This document shows positions 11,433-20,205 of a DNA stretch of 56,040 nucleotides, piece after piece. This DNA is from Streptomyces viridochromogenes (GTDB lineage: Bacteria; Actinomycetota; Actinomycetes; Streptomycetales; Streptomycetaceae). Numbering within the stretch: position 1 is the first letter of the stretch; each line of letters opens with the position of its first letter. Below the pieces are notes generated by a model. It worked only from the letters and a program-made list of their open reading frames with translations, did no database searches and was not told the DNA's origin. The DNA lies in contig NZ_LGUR01000237.1 in assembly GCF_001270495.1 (NCBI RefSeq), positions 1 to 56,040 of the forward strand, written 5' to 3'. The translations under genes and the position numbers were made by a program.

Positions 11433-13105
11433 GCCCCGAGGAGATCGAGCGGCTGCTCGGCGATCCGTACGACGACACCAACCCGTACGGCTTCGCGGCG
11501 GCCGTCGCCCGCGACGAACGGGACGCGTTCCCCGACGAGTTGTGCGCCGAGCTGGTCGAGGCGGGGTTCCACCTCAACTACCTGCTTCCGCAGTGGGACG
11601 GCCGGTTCGAGACCTTCGACCGCAGCATGCTGCTGGTGCGCACGGCCGCCCGCCGCGATCTGAACGTCATGCCGTCCACGATGTTCGGTATCACCGCCGC
11701 CACCTGCCTGGCGCTGCACGGATCGCCCGAGCAGCGGAAGCAGGCGGCCGCGATCCTCACCCGGGGCGGGGCGATCGGCTTCGCCCTGTCCGAGGCCGGC
11801 CACGGCAGCGACCTGCTGTCCAACACCGCGCGCCTCGAACCCACCGCCGACGGCTGGGAGCTGACCGGTGAGAAGTGGATGGTGGGTCTCGGCCGCCGCT
11901 GCGAGGCGGTGTACCTGGTGGCGCGGACCGGCGAGCGGGGTCCGGGGGCGTTCTCCGCGGTGCTGCTCGACCTGACGGGGAACGTCGGCGTCGAGCGCGG
12001 CCCGGCGGTCCCCGCGAGCGGTATGCGCGGCATCGACTTCGCCCACCTGCGCTTCGACCGCTTCCCGGTCCCGGCGGACGCGCTGGTCGGGCGCGAGGGC
12101 CAGGCCCTGGAGTCGGTCATGAAGGCCCAGCAGGTGGTCCGGGTGATGAGCATGGCGGGCAGCCTCGGCTGCGCGGACACCGCGCTCAGGCTGACCCTGG
12201 ACTTCGCGGCCGGTCGCCGGGCGGGCCGTACGACGGTCCTCGCGTCGGCGTACCCGCGGCGCGAGCTGGCCGTGGCCTCGGCCGCCCTGCTGGCCGCCGA
12301 CGCCACCGCACTGGCCGCCGCCCGTGGCATCCACGCGGCCCCCGAGACCTTCAGTGTCTGGGGCTGCGCGGCCAAGCACGTGGTGGCCGAGAGTGCCGAG
12401 GAAACCATCCGCCGCTGCGGCACGGTGCTGGCCACCCGCTCGGTACTGCGTACCGAGGGCCCGGGCGGCGGCCTGTTCCAGAAGCTCCAGCGGGACGCGG
12501 CGGTCGTCCGGGTGGTGGACACGAGCACCCTGGCGAACCTGCGCTCGTTCGCGGGGCAGTTGCCGGCGGTGTCCCGTGCGGTGTCGGGCCCGGTCGCGCC
12601 GGACACCGCACAGCTCGTACGCACCGTGTTCGACCTGAGCGCACCCCTGCCCGCCTACGCCCCCGAGCGTCTGGATCTGAGCAGCCGCGGGCACGATCCG
12701 GTGACCGCCGCTCTCGGCTCGGTCGCGCCCGAGGCACTCGCCAGGCTCACCGCACAGGGCGAGCACGGCACGGCGCACCTGGTGACACGGCTCGCCGCGG
12801 CCGTCGCCGGACTGTCCGCCGAAGTGGACGGCGCCGACCGCGACACCGGCCTGGTCGACCTGGCGGAGCGGTTCGCCTGGCTCCACGCCGCGACCTGCTG
12901 TCTGCACCTGTGGTGGGCCAACCCGGCGCACCCGCGGTTCACTCCCGCCTGGCTGGGCGCCTGTCTGGCCCACCTCCTCGCCCGCGCCGAGGGCACCGAC
13001 CCGCGCCGCGAGGGCGCCGCGCAGCTCCCGGCCCTCGACATCACCGCCGAACTGCACGCCGGCAACCACCTCTTCAGCGCCGTGCCCGTGAAACTCGCCC
13101 CTTGA
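11429..13105 (+). CDS. acyl-CoA dehydrogenase family flavoprotein, first of a pair
   Basis: The protein has 558 residues. ALSEAGHGSD and LTGEKWMVG correspond to the FAD/substrate signatures of acyl-CoA dehydrogenases, and the second half is helical as in that fold. It should carry out an FAD-dependent alpha,beta-desaturation or a related oxidation of an acyl thioester. The start is fixed by the ATGA overlap with pfaD. It is unusual in being about 150 residues longer than a typical 380-400 residue enzyme, the extra part being a C-terminal helical region after FQKLQRDAAVVRVVD. The following gene is a clear paralogue. Together they may act on the acyl chain made or released by the Pfa synthase; the substrate cannot be read from sequence. 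Confidence 0.85.
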   Translation: MSPEEIERLLGDPYDDTNPYGFAAAVARDERDAFPDELCAELVEAGFHLNYLLPQWDGRFETFDRSMLLVRTAARRDLNVMPSTMFGITAATCLALHGSPEQRKQAAAILTRGGAIGFALSEAGHGSDLLSNTARLEPTADGWELTGEKWMVGLGRRCEAVYLVARTGERGPGAFSAVLLDLTGNVGVERGPAVPASGMRGIDFAHLRFDRFPVPADALVGREGQALESVMKAQQVVRVMSMAGSLGCADTALRLTLDFAAGRRAGRTTVLASAYPRRELAVASAALLAADATALAAARGIHAAPETFSVWGCAAKHVVAESAEETIRRCGTVLATRSVLRTEGPGGGLFQKLQRDAAVVRVVDTSTLANLRSFAGQLPAVSRAVSGPVAPDTAQLVRTVFDLSAPLPAYAPERLDLSSRGHDPVTAALGSVAPEALARLTAQGEHGTAHLVTRLAAAVAGLSAEVDGADRDTGLVDLAERFAWLHAATCCLHLWWANPAHPRFTPAWLGACLAHLLARAEGTDPRREGAAQLPALDITAELHAGNHLFSAVPVKLAP

Positions 13106-13120
13106 CCGTTGGAGACACCC

Positions 13121-14911
13121 GTGCCAAAGGCAGACCTCACGGATCTTGCCCACCGGCTTGAGCGCCACCTCGGCGACCCGCACGACCCCGCGAGCCGGAT
13201 GCCGTACACCCGCGTGCTGGAGTACGACGAACGCGAGGAATACCCCTACGAGTTCGTGAACCTGCTCCAGCGCTGGGGCGCGGCCGACTACTCGCTCCCG
13301 CGTGCCCAGGGCGGCAAGGCGGGGGACGTGGAGATCGGCTTCAACCTGATGCGGCTGATCGCGCGCCGCGACCCGACCACCGCCACCGCGTTCATCATCA
13401 CCAGCCTCAGCTTCATGCCCGCCTGGACCGCCGGCACCGACGAGCAGAAGCGGGACCTGGTCGAGGCGATCCAGCACGGCACGCGCTACGCCTGGGGACT
13501 GTCCGAACGCCGCCACGGCAGCGACCTCACCGCCAACGAGCTGACCGCCGAGAAGACCGACGGTGGCTGGCTGCTCACCGGTGAGAAATGGCTCATCGGC
13601 AACGGCCGGGTGTCGGACGGCCTCAGCGTCCACGCCCGCACCGACCCGCGCGGCGGACCCGGCGGCTACTCGGTGTTCGTCCTGGACAAGCGCCGTACTC
13701 CGGCCGGGTCCGTGGACGAGCTGCCGCGCGAGCGGATGCACGGCCTGCGCGGCCTCGACATGAGCGGCTTCCGGCTGGACCGTGTCTTCGTTCCGGACTC
13801 GGCGCTGCTCGGCCGCGCCGGGCAGGGGCTGGAGATCGCGCTCAAGACCTCCCAGACCGCCCGCGCGCTGATCAGCGGGATCGCGCTGTCCGCGGTGGAC
13901 ACCGGCCTCAGGGTGACGCTCGACTTCACCGAGGGCCGCGAGGTCTTCGGGCGGACGGTCAGCGACATCCCGTACTCGCGCCGCCAGTTGGTGGAGTGCT
14001 TCGCCGACCTGATGGTCGCGGACGCGGTCAGCCTGGGTGCCGTACGGGCCCTGCAGGTGGTGCCCGAGCAGACGAGTGTGTGGTCCTCGGTCGTGAAGTA
14101 CTTCGTACCGACGCTGCTGGAGCGGACGTTCGCGCAGCTCAACGTCGTCCTGGGCGCACGTTTCTACCTGCGCGACCATCCCCACTACGCCATCCACCAG
14201 AAGATGATGCGCGACCTGCCAGTGGCCAACTTCGCCGACGGCAACACCGTGGTGAACCTCAAGAACATCGCGCTCCAGCTTGGGGGACTGCTCGCCACGG
14301 CCGCCGAGGCGGACCCCCGGCTGCGCGCCGAGGCCGAGGAGCGGGCGGCCGTACTCTTCGGCATCGACCGTGAGCTGCCGCTGTACCGGCCCTGGGACCA
14401 GGAGCTGTTCAGCCGGGGCCGGGACGACGCACTGCTGGCCGCGCCCGCGGCGCTCGCGCGGTTGCGGCGGCTGGCCGGGGAGGCGAAGCGCGACGAGCGT
14501 GCGTGGCTGGAGCGGTCGGCGGCGGTCGCGGAGGAACTCCTCGGTCACGCCGTCTCCCTCCGGGAACGCACGGCCGCGCTCAAGGCGGCCCTCGGCCGCG
14601 ACTTCGGCCAGTCCGCGGAGCTCTTCGACCTGGCCAAGGAGTACTGCCTGCTGCACGCGACGGCCGCCTGTGTGCACACCCACGTCCACTCGGCCGCCGC
14701 GCTGGAGGACCCGCTGCCCAGCGGAGCGCTGCTGCTGCTCCAACTGGAGCGGTTGCGGCGGCACCTGCGACCGCACGAGGCCGTCACCGATGCCGCCGCG
14801 GTCGACGAGGGCATGCGGGTGCTGCGGCATCTGCACCGGGAGAACCGGCTGTTCTCGTACTGGCAGTTCCCGCTCGCCGAACGCGGCGACCTGTCCGCGG
14901 CCCGCCACTGA
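13121..14911 (+). CDS. acyl-CoA dehydrogenase family flavoprotein, second of a pair
   Basis: The GTG at 13121 is chosen because TTGGAG lies 7 bases upstream; the in-frame TTG at 13109 sits within that ribosome site. The 596-residue protein has GLSERRHGSD and LTGEKWLIG, equivalent to SEAGHGSD and TGEKWMVG of its neighbour, then FGRTVSDIPYSRRQLVECFAD and FADGNTVVNLKNIALQLGG. It shares the long C-terminal helical extension. Fifteen bases separate it from the first dehydrogenase and one base from the downstream PPTase, so it belongs to the same operon. In the first motif Ala-Gly of the partner is replaced by Arg-Arg, a visible difference that could affect flavin or substrate binding if the two proteins form a mixed complex. 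Confidence 0.85.
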   Translation: MPKADLTDLAHRLERHLGDPHDPASRMPYTRVLEYDEREEYPYEFVNLLQRWGAADYSLPRAQGGKAGDVEIGFNLMRLIARRDPTTATAFIITSLSFMPAWTAGTDEQKRDLVEAIQHGTRYAWGLSERRHGSDLTANELTAEKTDGGWLLTGEKWLIGNGRVSDGLSVHARTDPRGGPGGYSVFVLDKRRTPAGSVDELPRERMHGLRGLDMSGFRLDRVFVPDSALLGRAGQGLEIALKTSQTARALISGIALSAVDTGLRVTLDFTEGREVFGRTVSDIPYSRRQLVECFADLMVADAVSLGAVRALQVVPEQTSVWSSVVKYFVPTLLERTFAQLNVVLGARFYLRDHPHYAIHQKMMRDLPVANFADGNTVVNLKNIALQLGGLLATAAEADPRLRAEAEERAAVLFGIDRELPLYRPWDQELFSRGRDDALLAAPAALARLRRLAGEAKRDERAWLERSAAVAEELLGHAVSLRERTAALKAALGRDFGQSAELFDLAKEYCLLHATAACVHTHVHSAAALEDPLPSGALLLLQLERLRRHLRPHEAVTDAAAVDEGMRVLRHLHRENRLFSYWQFPLAERGDLSAARH

Positions 14912-14912
14912 G

Positions 14913-15611
14913 ATGGCCCACCGGCACCTGTGGCTGCTGCCGGAGGCCGCGGCGGAGGCGTTCGTGGCGCGCATGGGAGGTACGGCCCTCCTCACCGACA
15001 GCGAGCGGGCGCGGTGCGAGCGCCCGCTCGCACCACGCGGCCGGCTGCGCCGGGTGGCGGCACGGCTGCTGGCGCGCCATGCGCTGAGCGACCGCTCCGG
15101 CCTCCCGGTCGGCTCCTGGCGTTTCCGTACGACCGAGGGCGGCAGGCCGGAGCCGGATTCACCCGCCGGCTGCGGCCTGCGTTTCAACCTCTCGCACACT
15201 GACGGCCTGATCGCCTGCGTGGTCACCGACGGCGGCCGGGCCTGCGGGGTGGACACCGAGGGCTCACCCGCCGGTCCCGACGCGCTGGCCCATCTGCCCC
15301 GGCACTTCGCCCTCCCCGAGCGCGCCGCGCTGCGGGCGATGGAGGACGACGCGGCGCGGGCGGCCAGGGTCGCCGCGTACTGGGTGCTCAAGGAGGCCTA
15401 CCTCAAGGCGCTCGGCACCGGCCTGCGCCGCGAGCTCTCCTCGATCGCCTTCACCGGCCTGACCGGCCCCCGCATCCATCTTGACGACGTCCAGCGCCCC
15501 TCGGCCCACTGGCACTTCGACCTCGTCCACCCGACCCCCCACCACGTGGTGGCCGTCGCCACCGAGCACACCGAAGGCTCCGGACTGCTCACCACCACTC
15601 TGACCGGCTGA
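14913..15611 (+). CDS. 4'-phosphopantetheinyl transferase (PfaE-like, Sfp superfamily)
   Basis: This 232-residue protein transfers 4'-phosphopantetheine from CoA to carrier-protein serines. The Sfp-type signatures are present: FNLSHTDG, CGVDTEG (metal-binding Asp/Glu) and WVLKEAYLKALG (Lys-Glu-xxx-Lys). The start follows the previous stop by one base (TGAGATG), so translation is coupled. A dedicated PPTase beside KS-CLF/KR/DH/ER genes is the normal partner (PfaE) of PUFA synthases, whose tandem ACPs are often not served by the housekeeping enzyme. Its substrate would be the ACP array expected in the upstream part of the PfaA-type protein, outside the window. Confidence 0.9.
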   Translation: MAHRHLWLLPEAAAEAFVARMGGTALLTDSERARCERPLAPRGRLRRVAARLLARHALSDRSGLPVGSWRFRTTEGGRPEPDSPAGCGLRFNLSHTDGLIACVVTDGGRACGVDTEGSPAGPDALAHLPRHFALPERAALRAMEDDAARAARVAAYWVLKEAYLKALGTGLRRELSSIAFTGLTGPRIHLDDVQRPSAHWHFDLVHPTPHHVVAVATEHTEGSGLLTTTLTG

Positions 15612-15648
15612 CCCACTCCTCCCCACCACCGATACCTAGGAGACCCCG

Positions 15649-16950
15649 ATGTCCGACAAGCCCAGCATCGCCGTGGTCGGCGGCGGAGTCGCCGGCCTGT
15701 CCGCCGCCTACGCCCTGCGCGAGCACGCCGAGATCACCCTGTTCGAACGCGAGGACCGCTACGGCGGCCACGCCAACACCGTGGAGGTGGCGGACGCGGG
15801 CCGGACCCTCGGCATCGACACCGCCTTCGTCGTCTTCAACCCGCCCGCCTACCCCAACCTGAGCGGCTTCTTCGACGAACTCGGCGTCGAGGCGAAGCAT
15901 CTGCCGAGCGGGTTCAACTTCTTCGACCTGGACGCCGGATTCCAGTACGGAAGCGAGGAGATGGACCTGCCGGAGGAGGAGGTCCGCGCCCGGTACCCCG
16001 AGTCGTTCCGAACGATCTGGCACGAGGCCCGCCGCTTCCACGAGGAAGGCCGCAAGGACTTCTTCCGCAAGCGCACGAACATGCCGATGGGCGAGTACCT
16101 CGACCGCGGCGGATACAGCCAGGAATTCCGGTACGGCTACTTCATCCTGCTGTGCAGCGCGGTGTGGTCGGTACCCGCCGAGCTGGTGTGGGAGATACCC
16201 GCGACGACGGTGATCGCCTTCTTCATGGCCCACGACGAGGGCGGTCTCGGCGGCCGGCGGGTCGACTGGCGGACGGTGGCCGGGGGTTCGATCTCGTACG
16301 TGCGCAAGGCGGTCGCCGCGATCGCCCCGAAGGCCCGGCTGTCGGAGCCGGTCACCGGAATCCGGCAGAGCGCGGACGGGGTGATCGTACGGACCGCCGC
16401 CGGCGAGGAGCGCTTCGACTACGCCGTGGCCGCCACCCACGCCGACGTCACCCGGGCCCTGCTGGAGAACCCCACCCCGGCGCAGCGCGACCTGCTGGCC
16501 CCCCTGCGCTACAACGGCTCCACGGTGATCCTGCACACCGACCCGTCCGTGATGCCCGCCGACCGTTCGCGCTGGGAGGCCTGGAACTACGGCAAGGTGT
16601 CCGTGGACGGGCAGCCGCGCCCGTATGTCGCGTACTACATGAACAAGATGCACGGCCTCGAGTCGGAGACGGACTACTTCGTCACCCTCGACTACCCGTT
16701 GGACGTGCGCGAGGAGTCCGTCATCCGCACCTTCCACTACGAGCATCCGGTCATCGACATGGCGATGCGCACCGTCCAGCAGACCATCTACGGGGTCAAC
16801 GAAGGCCCCAGGGTCAAGCTCTGCGGCTCCTACTTCCACTCCAAGCAGCAGTACCACGACCAGATCGGCTCGCACGAGGCCGCGTTCTCCTCAGGGAAGG
16901 AGGCGGCGGCCCAGCTGTTGCGGGAGCTGCGGGGTCAGTCCCCCGCGTGA
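15649..16950 (+). CDS. NAD/FAD-binding oxidoreductase (COG2907-like, amine-oxidase fold)
   Basis: The 433-residue flavoprotein begins with a Rossmann dinucleotide motif (AVVGGGVAGLSAAYAL), followed by LFEREDRYGGHANTV, and closes with an FAD-contact region (LCGSYFHSKQQYHDQIGSHEAAF). It resembles the COG2907 group of predicted flavin oxidoreductases, often found beside cyclopropane-fatty-acid synthase and DUF1365 genes, which suggests action on unsaturated acyl chains. TAGGAG lies about 10 bases before the ATG. It ends the Pfa operon 37 bp after the PPTase gene and overlaps the convergent MerR gene by 16 bp. The reaction is not known; desaturation or isomerisation of the product is inference. 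Confidence 0.8.
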   Translation: MSDKPSIAVVGGGVAGLSAAYALREHAEITLFEREDRYGGHANTVEVADAGRTLGIDTAFVVFNPPAYPNLSGFFDELGVEAKHLPSGFNFFDLDAGFQYGSEEMDLPEEEVRARYPESFRTIWHEARRFHEEGRKDFFRKRTNMPMGEYLDRGGYSQEFRYGYFILLCSAVWSVPAELVWEIPATTVIAFFMAHDEGGLGGRRVDWRTVAGGSISYVRKAVAAIAPKARLSEPVTGIRQSADGVIVRTAAGEERFDYAVAATHADVTRALLENPTPAQRDLLAPLRYNGSTVILHTDPSVMPADRSRWEAWNYGKVSVDGQPRPYVAYYMNKMHGLESETDYFVTLDYPLDVREESVIRTFHYEHPVIDMAMRTVQQTIYGVNEGPRVKLCGSYFHSKQQYHDQIGSHEAAFSSGKEAAAQLLRELRGQSPA

Positions 16951-17555
16951 CGCCGCGCCGACTCGTTCTCCTGCGCCAGGCGCCGCAGCGCCAGCAGCGC
17001 GGGCTCCAGGAGCACGGTCAGCAGCAGGGCACGCTCGGCCATCTCCAACGGGTCCTCGATTCCACCCAGTTGGTCGAGGTCCAGGACCGCGGTCCGCTCG
17101 GCCAGCCGCGCGTACGGCACGAGCGTATGCCAGTCCAGCGGGACACCGAGCGATCGCAGTGAGGTCAGGGTCTCGGCCAGCGCGGTCCTGGCCGGCGCCG
17201 ACTCGTGCACGTCCCACCCCAACTCCTCGACCAGCGCGTCGACGTCGCCGGACGCGGAGGCCTCGGCGGCGGGTTCCTCGGCCAGCCGGAGGGAGCCGAG
17301 GACGAGGCCCAGCTGGCGGTGGGTGTCGCCGGTGAGCTCCGTCAGGGCGCCCAGCAGTTCACGGGTGGCGCTGACGGACAGACCGCGGACGCCGGTCAGC
17401 GCCCGGACGAGGCGGAGCCTGCGCAGGTGGTGCTCGTCGTACTCGGCCTGGGTCGCCGCCGTCTGGCGGCCGGCCGGCAGCAGACCTTCACGGAGGTAGT
17501 ACTTGATCGTCGTGACGGAGACGCCACTGCGGCGGCTCAGTTCGGAGATGCGCAT
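16935..17555 (-). CDS. MerR-family transcriptional regulator
   Basis: This 206-residue protein starts with a winged helix-turn-helix typical of MerR proteins (MRISELSRRSGVSVTTIKYY, then LREGLLPAGRQ). Residues beyond about 75 are helical and rich in Leu/Ala, and no cysteine cluster for metal binding is visible, so a small organic ligand is more likely. It is divergent from the ABM-protein/MFS/TetR genes, with a 15-bp perfect dyad in the shared promoter 23 bases upstream of its start. By MerR logic it would repress or activate across that element. Its 3' end overlaps the end of the Pfa oxidoreductase gene. Confidence 0.88.
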   Translation of the reverse strand: MRISELSRRSGVSVTTIKYYLREGLLPAGRQTAATQAEYDEHHLRRLRLVRALTGVRGLSVSATRELLGALTELTGDTHRQLGLVLGSLRLAEEPAAEASASGDVDALVEELGWDVHESAPARTALAETLTSLRSLGVPLDWHTLVPYARLAERTAVLDLDQLGGIEDPLEMAERALLLTVLLEPALLALRRLAQENESARRHAGD

Positions 17556-17577
17556 CGGATCGGCCCCGCTCTGGAAA

Positions 17578-17620
17578 CTGGATACCTCTACTGTCTAATA
17601 TAGAGAGTAGAGGTATCCAG
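17578..17620. promoter_or_regulatory. large perfect dyad operator between merR and the MFS operon
   Basis: CTGGATACCTCTACT (17578-17592) and AGTAGAGGTATCCAG (17606-17620) are exact inverted repeats of 15 bases around a 13-base AT-rich spacer containing TAATAT. The AT-rich centre inside a GC-rich region marks the divergent promoter of the MerR gene and the gene at 17678. MerR proteins bind long dyads between -35 and -10, so this is the probable autoregulatory and target operator. Confidence 0.8.
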
Positions 17621-17677
17621 TCTATCCGGTCGGGTCCCTCTTCTTCGTCCTGCCGCTCACTCGAGAAGGCCGCGGTC

Positions 17678-18079
17678 ATGCCCACCCTGCGCTGGACCAC
17701 CGTCAACAAGCCCGCACCGGACGCCGAGGCGTTCGTCATGGCGTCCCGTCTGGAGGTGCGCTCCCTCAAGGACGTTCCACGCTTCTTCCTTCAGTCCCTC
17801 GCTGCATGGAAGCAAGTCTCCGGCGCCCCGGGCGCGTACGGAGCCTCCCTCATCGCCGAGCCGCTCAAGCGCACCTTCTGGACGCTGTCGGCCTGGGAGG
17901 ACAAGGACGCTCTGTACACGTACGCGAGGACCGAACCGCACCGATCGATCATGAAGGGGCTGCGTCCCACGATGAAGGACTCGGTCTTCACGTTCTGGCA
18001 GGTCCCGGCGACCGACCTGCCCATCACCTGGCCCGACGCCCGACGCCGACTCGCCGAACAGGACCACGCCGGCGCCTGA
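17678..18079 (+). CDS. small ABM/DUF3291-like protein
   Basis: The 133-residue protein has a probable dimeric alpha/beta-barrel fold: FWTLSAWEDKDALYTYARTEPH and the following helix (here FWTLSAWEDKDALYTY and ARTEPHRSIM) resemble antibiotic-biosynthesis-monooxygenase or DUF3291 proteins. No cofactor motif is visible, as expected for cofactor-free members of that fold. It is the first gene after the MerR-type operator, 43 bp before the MFS exporter, so it may modify or bind the compound exported. Function is inferred from fold and context only. Confidence 0.6.
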   Translation: MPTLRWTTVNKPAPDAEAFVMASRLEVRSLKDVPRFFLQSLAAWKQVSGAPGAYGASLIAEPLKRTFWTLSAWEDKDALYTYARTEPHRSIMKGLRPTMKDSVFTFWQVPATDLPITWPDARRRLAEQDHAGA

Positions 18080-18122
18080 TCCCCCTCGCCGGACCGGCTT
18101 TTCCGCTAGGAGAAACCCCGCC

Positions 18123-19577
18123 ATGACACTGTCCGAAGAAAACGCGGTCCTCGACGGGCCGGTCACCGACACGGCAGCCCCGGCGGCCCGCCGTACACCC
18201 CTGTGGCTCGCCATCGTCGCGTGCAGCGTGCCCATGTTCATGGTCGCGCTGGACAACCTGGTCGTCTCCACGGCCCTGCGCACACTGGCCGTGGACCTGG
18301 CGGCGAACACACAGCAACTGCAGTGGTTCGTCAACGCCTATGTCCTCAGCTTCGCCTGTCTGCTGATGACCGGCGCCGCACTCGGAGACAGGTTCGGCCG
18401 GCGCCTGGTCTTCGTCGTCGGCATCGTCGTGTTCACGCTGGCCTCCATCGGCTGCGGTCTGTCGGACACCAGCGCCGAGTTGATCACCTTCCGCACGATC
18501 CAGGGCTTCGGCGCCGCCGCCGTGATGCCGCTGTCGCTGACCCTGCTGTCCCAGGCGGTGCCGGAGCGGCTGCGCGGCATGGCGCTGGGCATCTGGTCCG
18601 GGGTGAGCGGCCTGGCCGTGGCGATGGGCCCGGTGGTGGGCGGCGCGGTGGTGGACGGCCTCGACTGGCGGTGGATCTTCTGGATCAACGTGCCGGTGTG
18701 TGTGATCGCGATCCCGCTGGTGCTGTTCGCCCTGCGGGAGAGCTCGCTGCCCGGCGTCCGCCTCGACCTGGTCGGCATGCTGCTGGCGGCGGGCGGGCTG
18801 TGCGCCGTGGTGTGGGCCATCGTGCACGGCGAGCCGGACGGGTGGACCTCGGCGAAGGTCCTGGGCGCGTTCGCCGCGGGCGTGGTGCTGCTCGCCGTGT
18901 TCGTCGCCTGGGAGGCCCGCACCCCCGAGCCGATGCTGCCGCTGTCCTTCTACCGCGTCCGCGCCTTCACGCTCACCAACATCGTCTCCGCGGCCATGTA
19001 CTTCGGCGTCTTCGGCTCCCTGTTCCTGCTCGCCCAGTACCTCCAGATCGTGCCCGCGCGCACCCCGCTGGAGGCCGGCGTACGGACCCTCGCCTGGACG
19101 CTGATGCCGATGTTCGTCGCACCGGTGGCCGGCCTGATCACCGACAAGGTGGGCGGCGGCCGCCTGATGGCGCTGGGCCTCTTCCTCCAGGGCGTCGGCC
19201 TGGGCTGGATCAACCTCGTCGCGGACACCGACACGGCGTACTCCTCCCTGGTGGGCCCGATGATCGTGGCCGGTGTGGGCATGGGGTTCGTCTTCGCCCC
19301 GACGGCCGCGGTCGTCCTCGGCTCCGTCGCCAGGGAACACGCGGGCAAGGCGTCCGGCGCCAACACCACCGTCCGGGAGATCGGCGGCGCGCTCGGCATC
19401 GCCGTCCTGAGCACCGTGTTCGTGGCGCACGGCAGCACACAGGACCCGCGGCAGTTCGTCGACGGACTGCACCCCGCCGTGTGGGTGGGCGTCGCGGTGG
19501 TCCTCGGCGGCGCGCTGTGCGCCCTCGGCATCCCGCACCGGCCCCGTCCGGCGGCCACGGAGTCCGAAGAGGCGTGA
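18123..19577 (+). CDS. MFS drug:H+ antiporter, DHA2 (14-TM, EmrB/QacA) family
   Basis: The 484-residue membrane protein has the DHA2 pattern: a first segment PMFMVALDNLVVSTAL, motif A-like ALGDRFGRR, and WRWIFWINVPVCVIAIPLVL after TM5. About 14 hydrophobic segments can be counted. TAGGAG lies about 10 bases before the ATG. It follows the ABM-like gene by 43 bp and a TetR gene begins 4 bp after it, so it is in a regulated exporter operon. It may export the product of the adjacent Pfa locus or an unrelated toxic compound. Confidence 0.9.
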   Translation: MTLSEENAVLDGPVTDTAAPAARRTPLWLAIVACSVPMFMVALDNLVVSTALRTLAVDLAANTQQLQWFVNAYVLSFACLLMTGAALGDRFGRRLVFVVGIVVFTLASIGCGLSDTSAELITFRTIQGFGAAAVMPLSLTLLSQAVPERLRGMALGIWSGVSGLAVAMGPVVGGAVVDGLDWRWIFWINVPVCVIAIPLVLFALRESSLPGVRLDLVGMLLAAGGLCAVVWAIVHGEPDGWTSAKVLGAFAAGVVLLAVFVAWEARTPEPMLPLSFYRVRAFTLTNIVSAAMYFGVFGSLFLLAQYLQIVPARTPLEAGVRTLAWTLMPMFVAPVAGLITDKVGGGRLMALGLFLQGVGLGWINLVADTDTAYSSLVGPMIVAGVGMGFVFAPTAAVVLGSVAREHAGKASGANTTVREIGGALGIAVLSTVFVAHGSTQDPRQFVDGLHPAVWVGVAVVLGGALCALGIPHRPRPAATESEEA

Positions 19578-19581
19578 GCGC

Positions 19582-20148
19582 ATGGTCAGGATGAGCGCGG
19601 AGGAGCGGCGCGAGAGCGTCATCCGGGCGGCGATCGCCGAGTTCGCGCAGCGGGGCTACTTCGGTACGTCCACCGAGGCGATCGCCCGGCGTGTGGGGGT
19701 CTCGCAGCCGTATCTCTTCCGCCTCTTCCCGGGCAAGAAGGCGATCTTCGTCGCGGCCTCGTCGCGCTGCCTGGAGCAGACGCGGCTGGCCCTCGAGGAG
19801 GCGGCCGAGGGCCTGGACGGCGAGGCGGCCCTGCTCGCCATGGCACAGGCGTACACGCGACTGATCACGGAACACCCCGAGCGGCTCCGGATGCAGTTGC
19901 AGACATACCTCTCCGTGGCGGCCGCCGAGGCGGAGGACGACCACGAGTTCGGCGAGGTCGTGCGGGCCGGCTGGATGAGGCTCCGGGAGACCGTCCATCT
20001 GCCGCTCGGGGCCGCCGAGAAGGAGACGACGGCCTTCCTGGCCCATGGCCTGCTCATCAACACCCTCACGGCGATGGGCTTTCCACCCGGTCACCGGGTC
20101 TGGGAGAGGACATGCCCGTCGGCCCGGCTCCCGGACCGGCTGGAGTAG
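19582..20148 (+). CDS. TetR/AcrR-family transcriptional regulator
   Basis: The 188-residue protein has an N-terminal HTH (AIAEFAQRGYFGTSTEAIAR, then RVGVSQPYLFRLFPGKKAIF) and a variable helical ligand-binding half. It starts 4 bp after the MFS gene; GAAGAGG lies 9 bases before the ATG. Co-transcription with an exporter is the common arrangement for a ligand-responsive repressor. No operator dyad is apparent at its own start, so it probably acts at the promoter shared upstream or elsewhere. Two regulators of different families (MerR and TetR) thus flank one exporter. Confidence 0.88.
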   Translation: MVRMSAEERRESVIRAAIAEFAQRGYFGTSTEAIARRVGVSQPYLFRLFPGKKAIFVAASSRCLEQTRLALEEAAEGLDGEAALLAMAQAYTRLITEHPERLRMQLQTYLSVAAAEAEDDHEFGEVVRAGWMRLRETVHLPLGAAEKETTAFLAHGLLINTLTAMGFPPGHRVWERTCPSARLPDRLE

Positions 20149-20205
20149 CACCCCGGCTCCGGGAGCTGCGCGGTCCGTCACCCCCCGAGCACGCCCCTCC
20201 GCTCC

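Noticed and set aside
11384..15391. Open frame of 1,335 codons on the minus strand
   Set aside because: It covers five plus-strand genes with clear homology; the composition is low-complexity Arg/Gly/Ala and no domain is visible.
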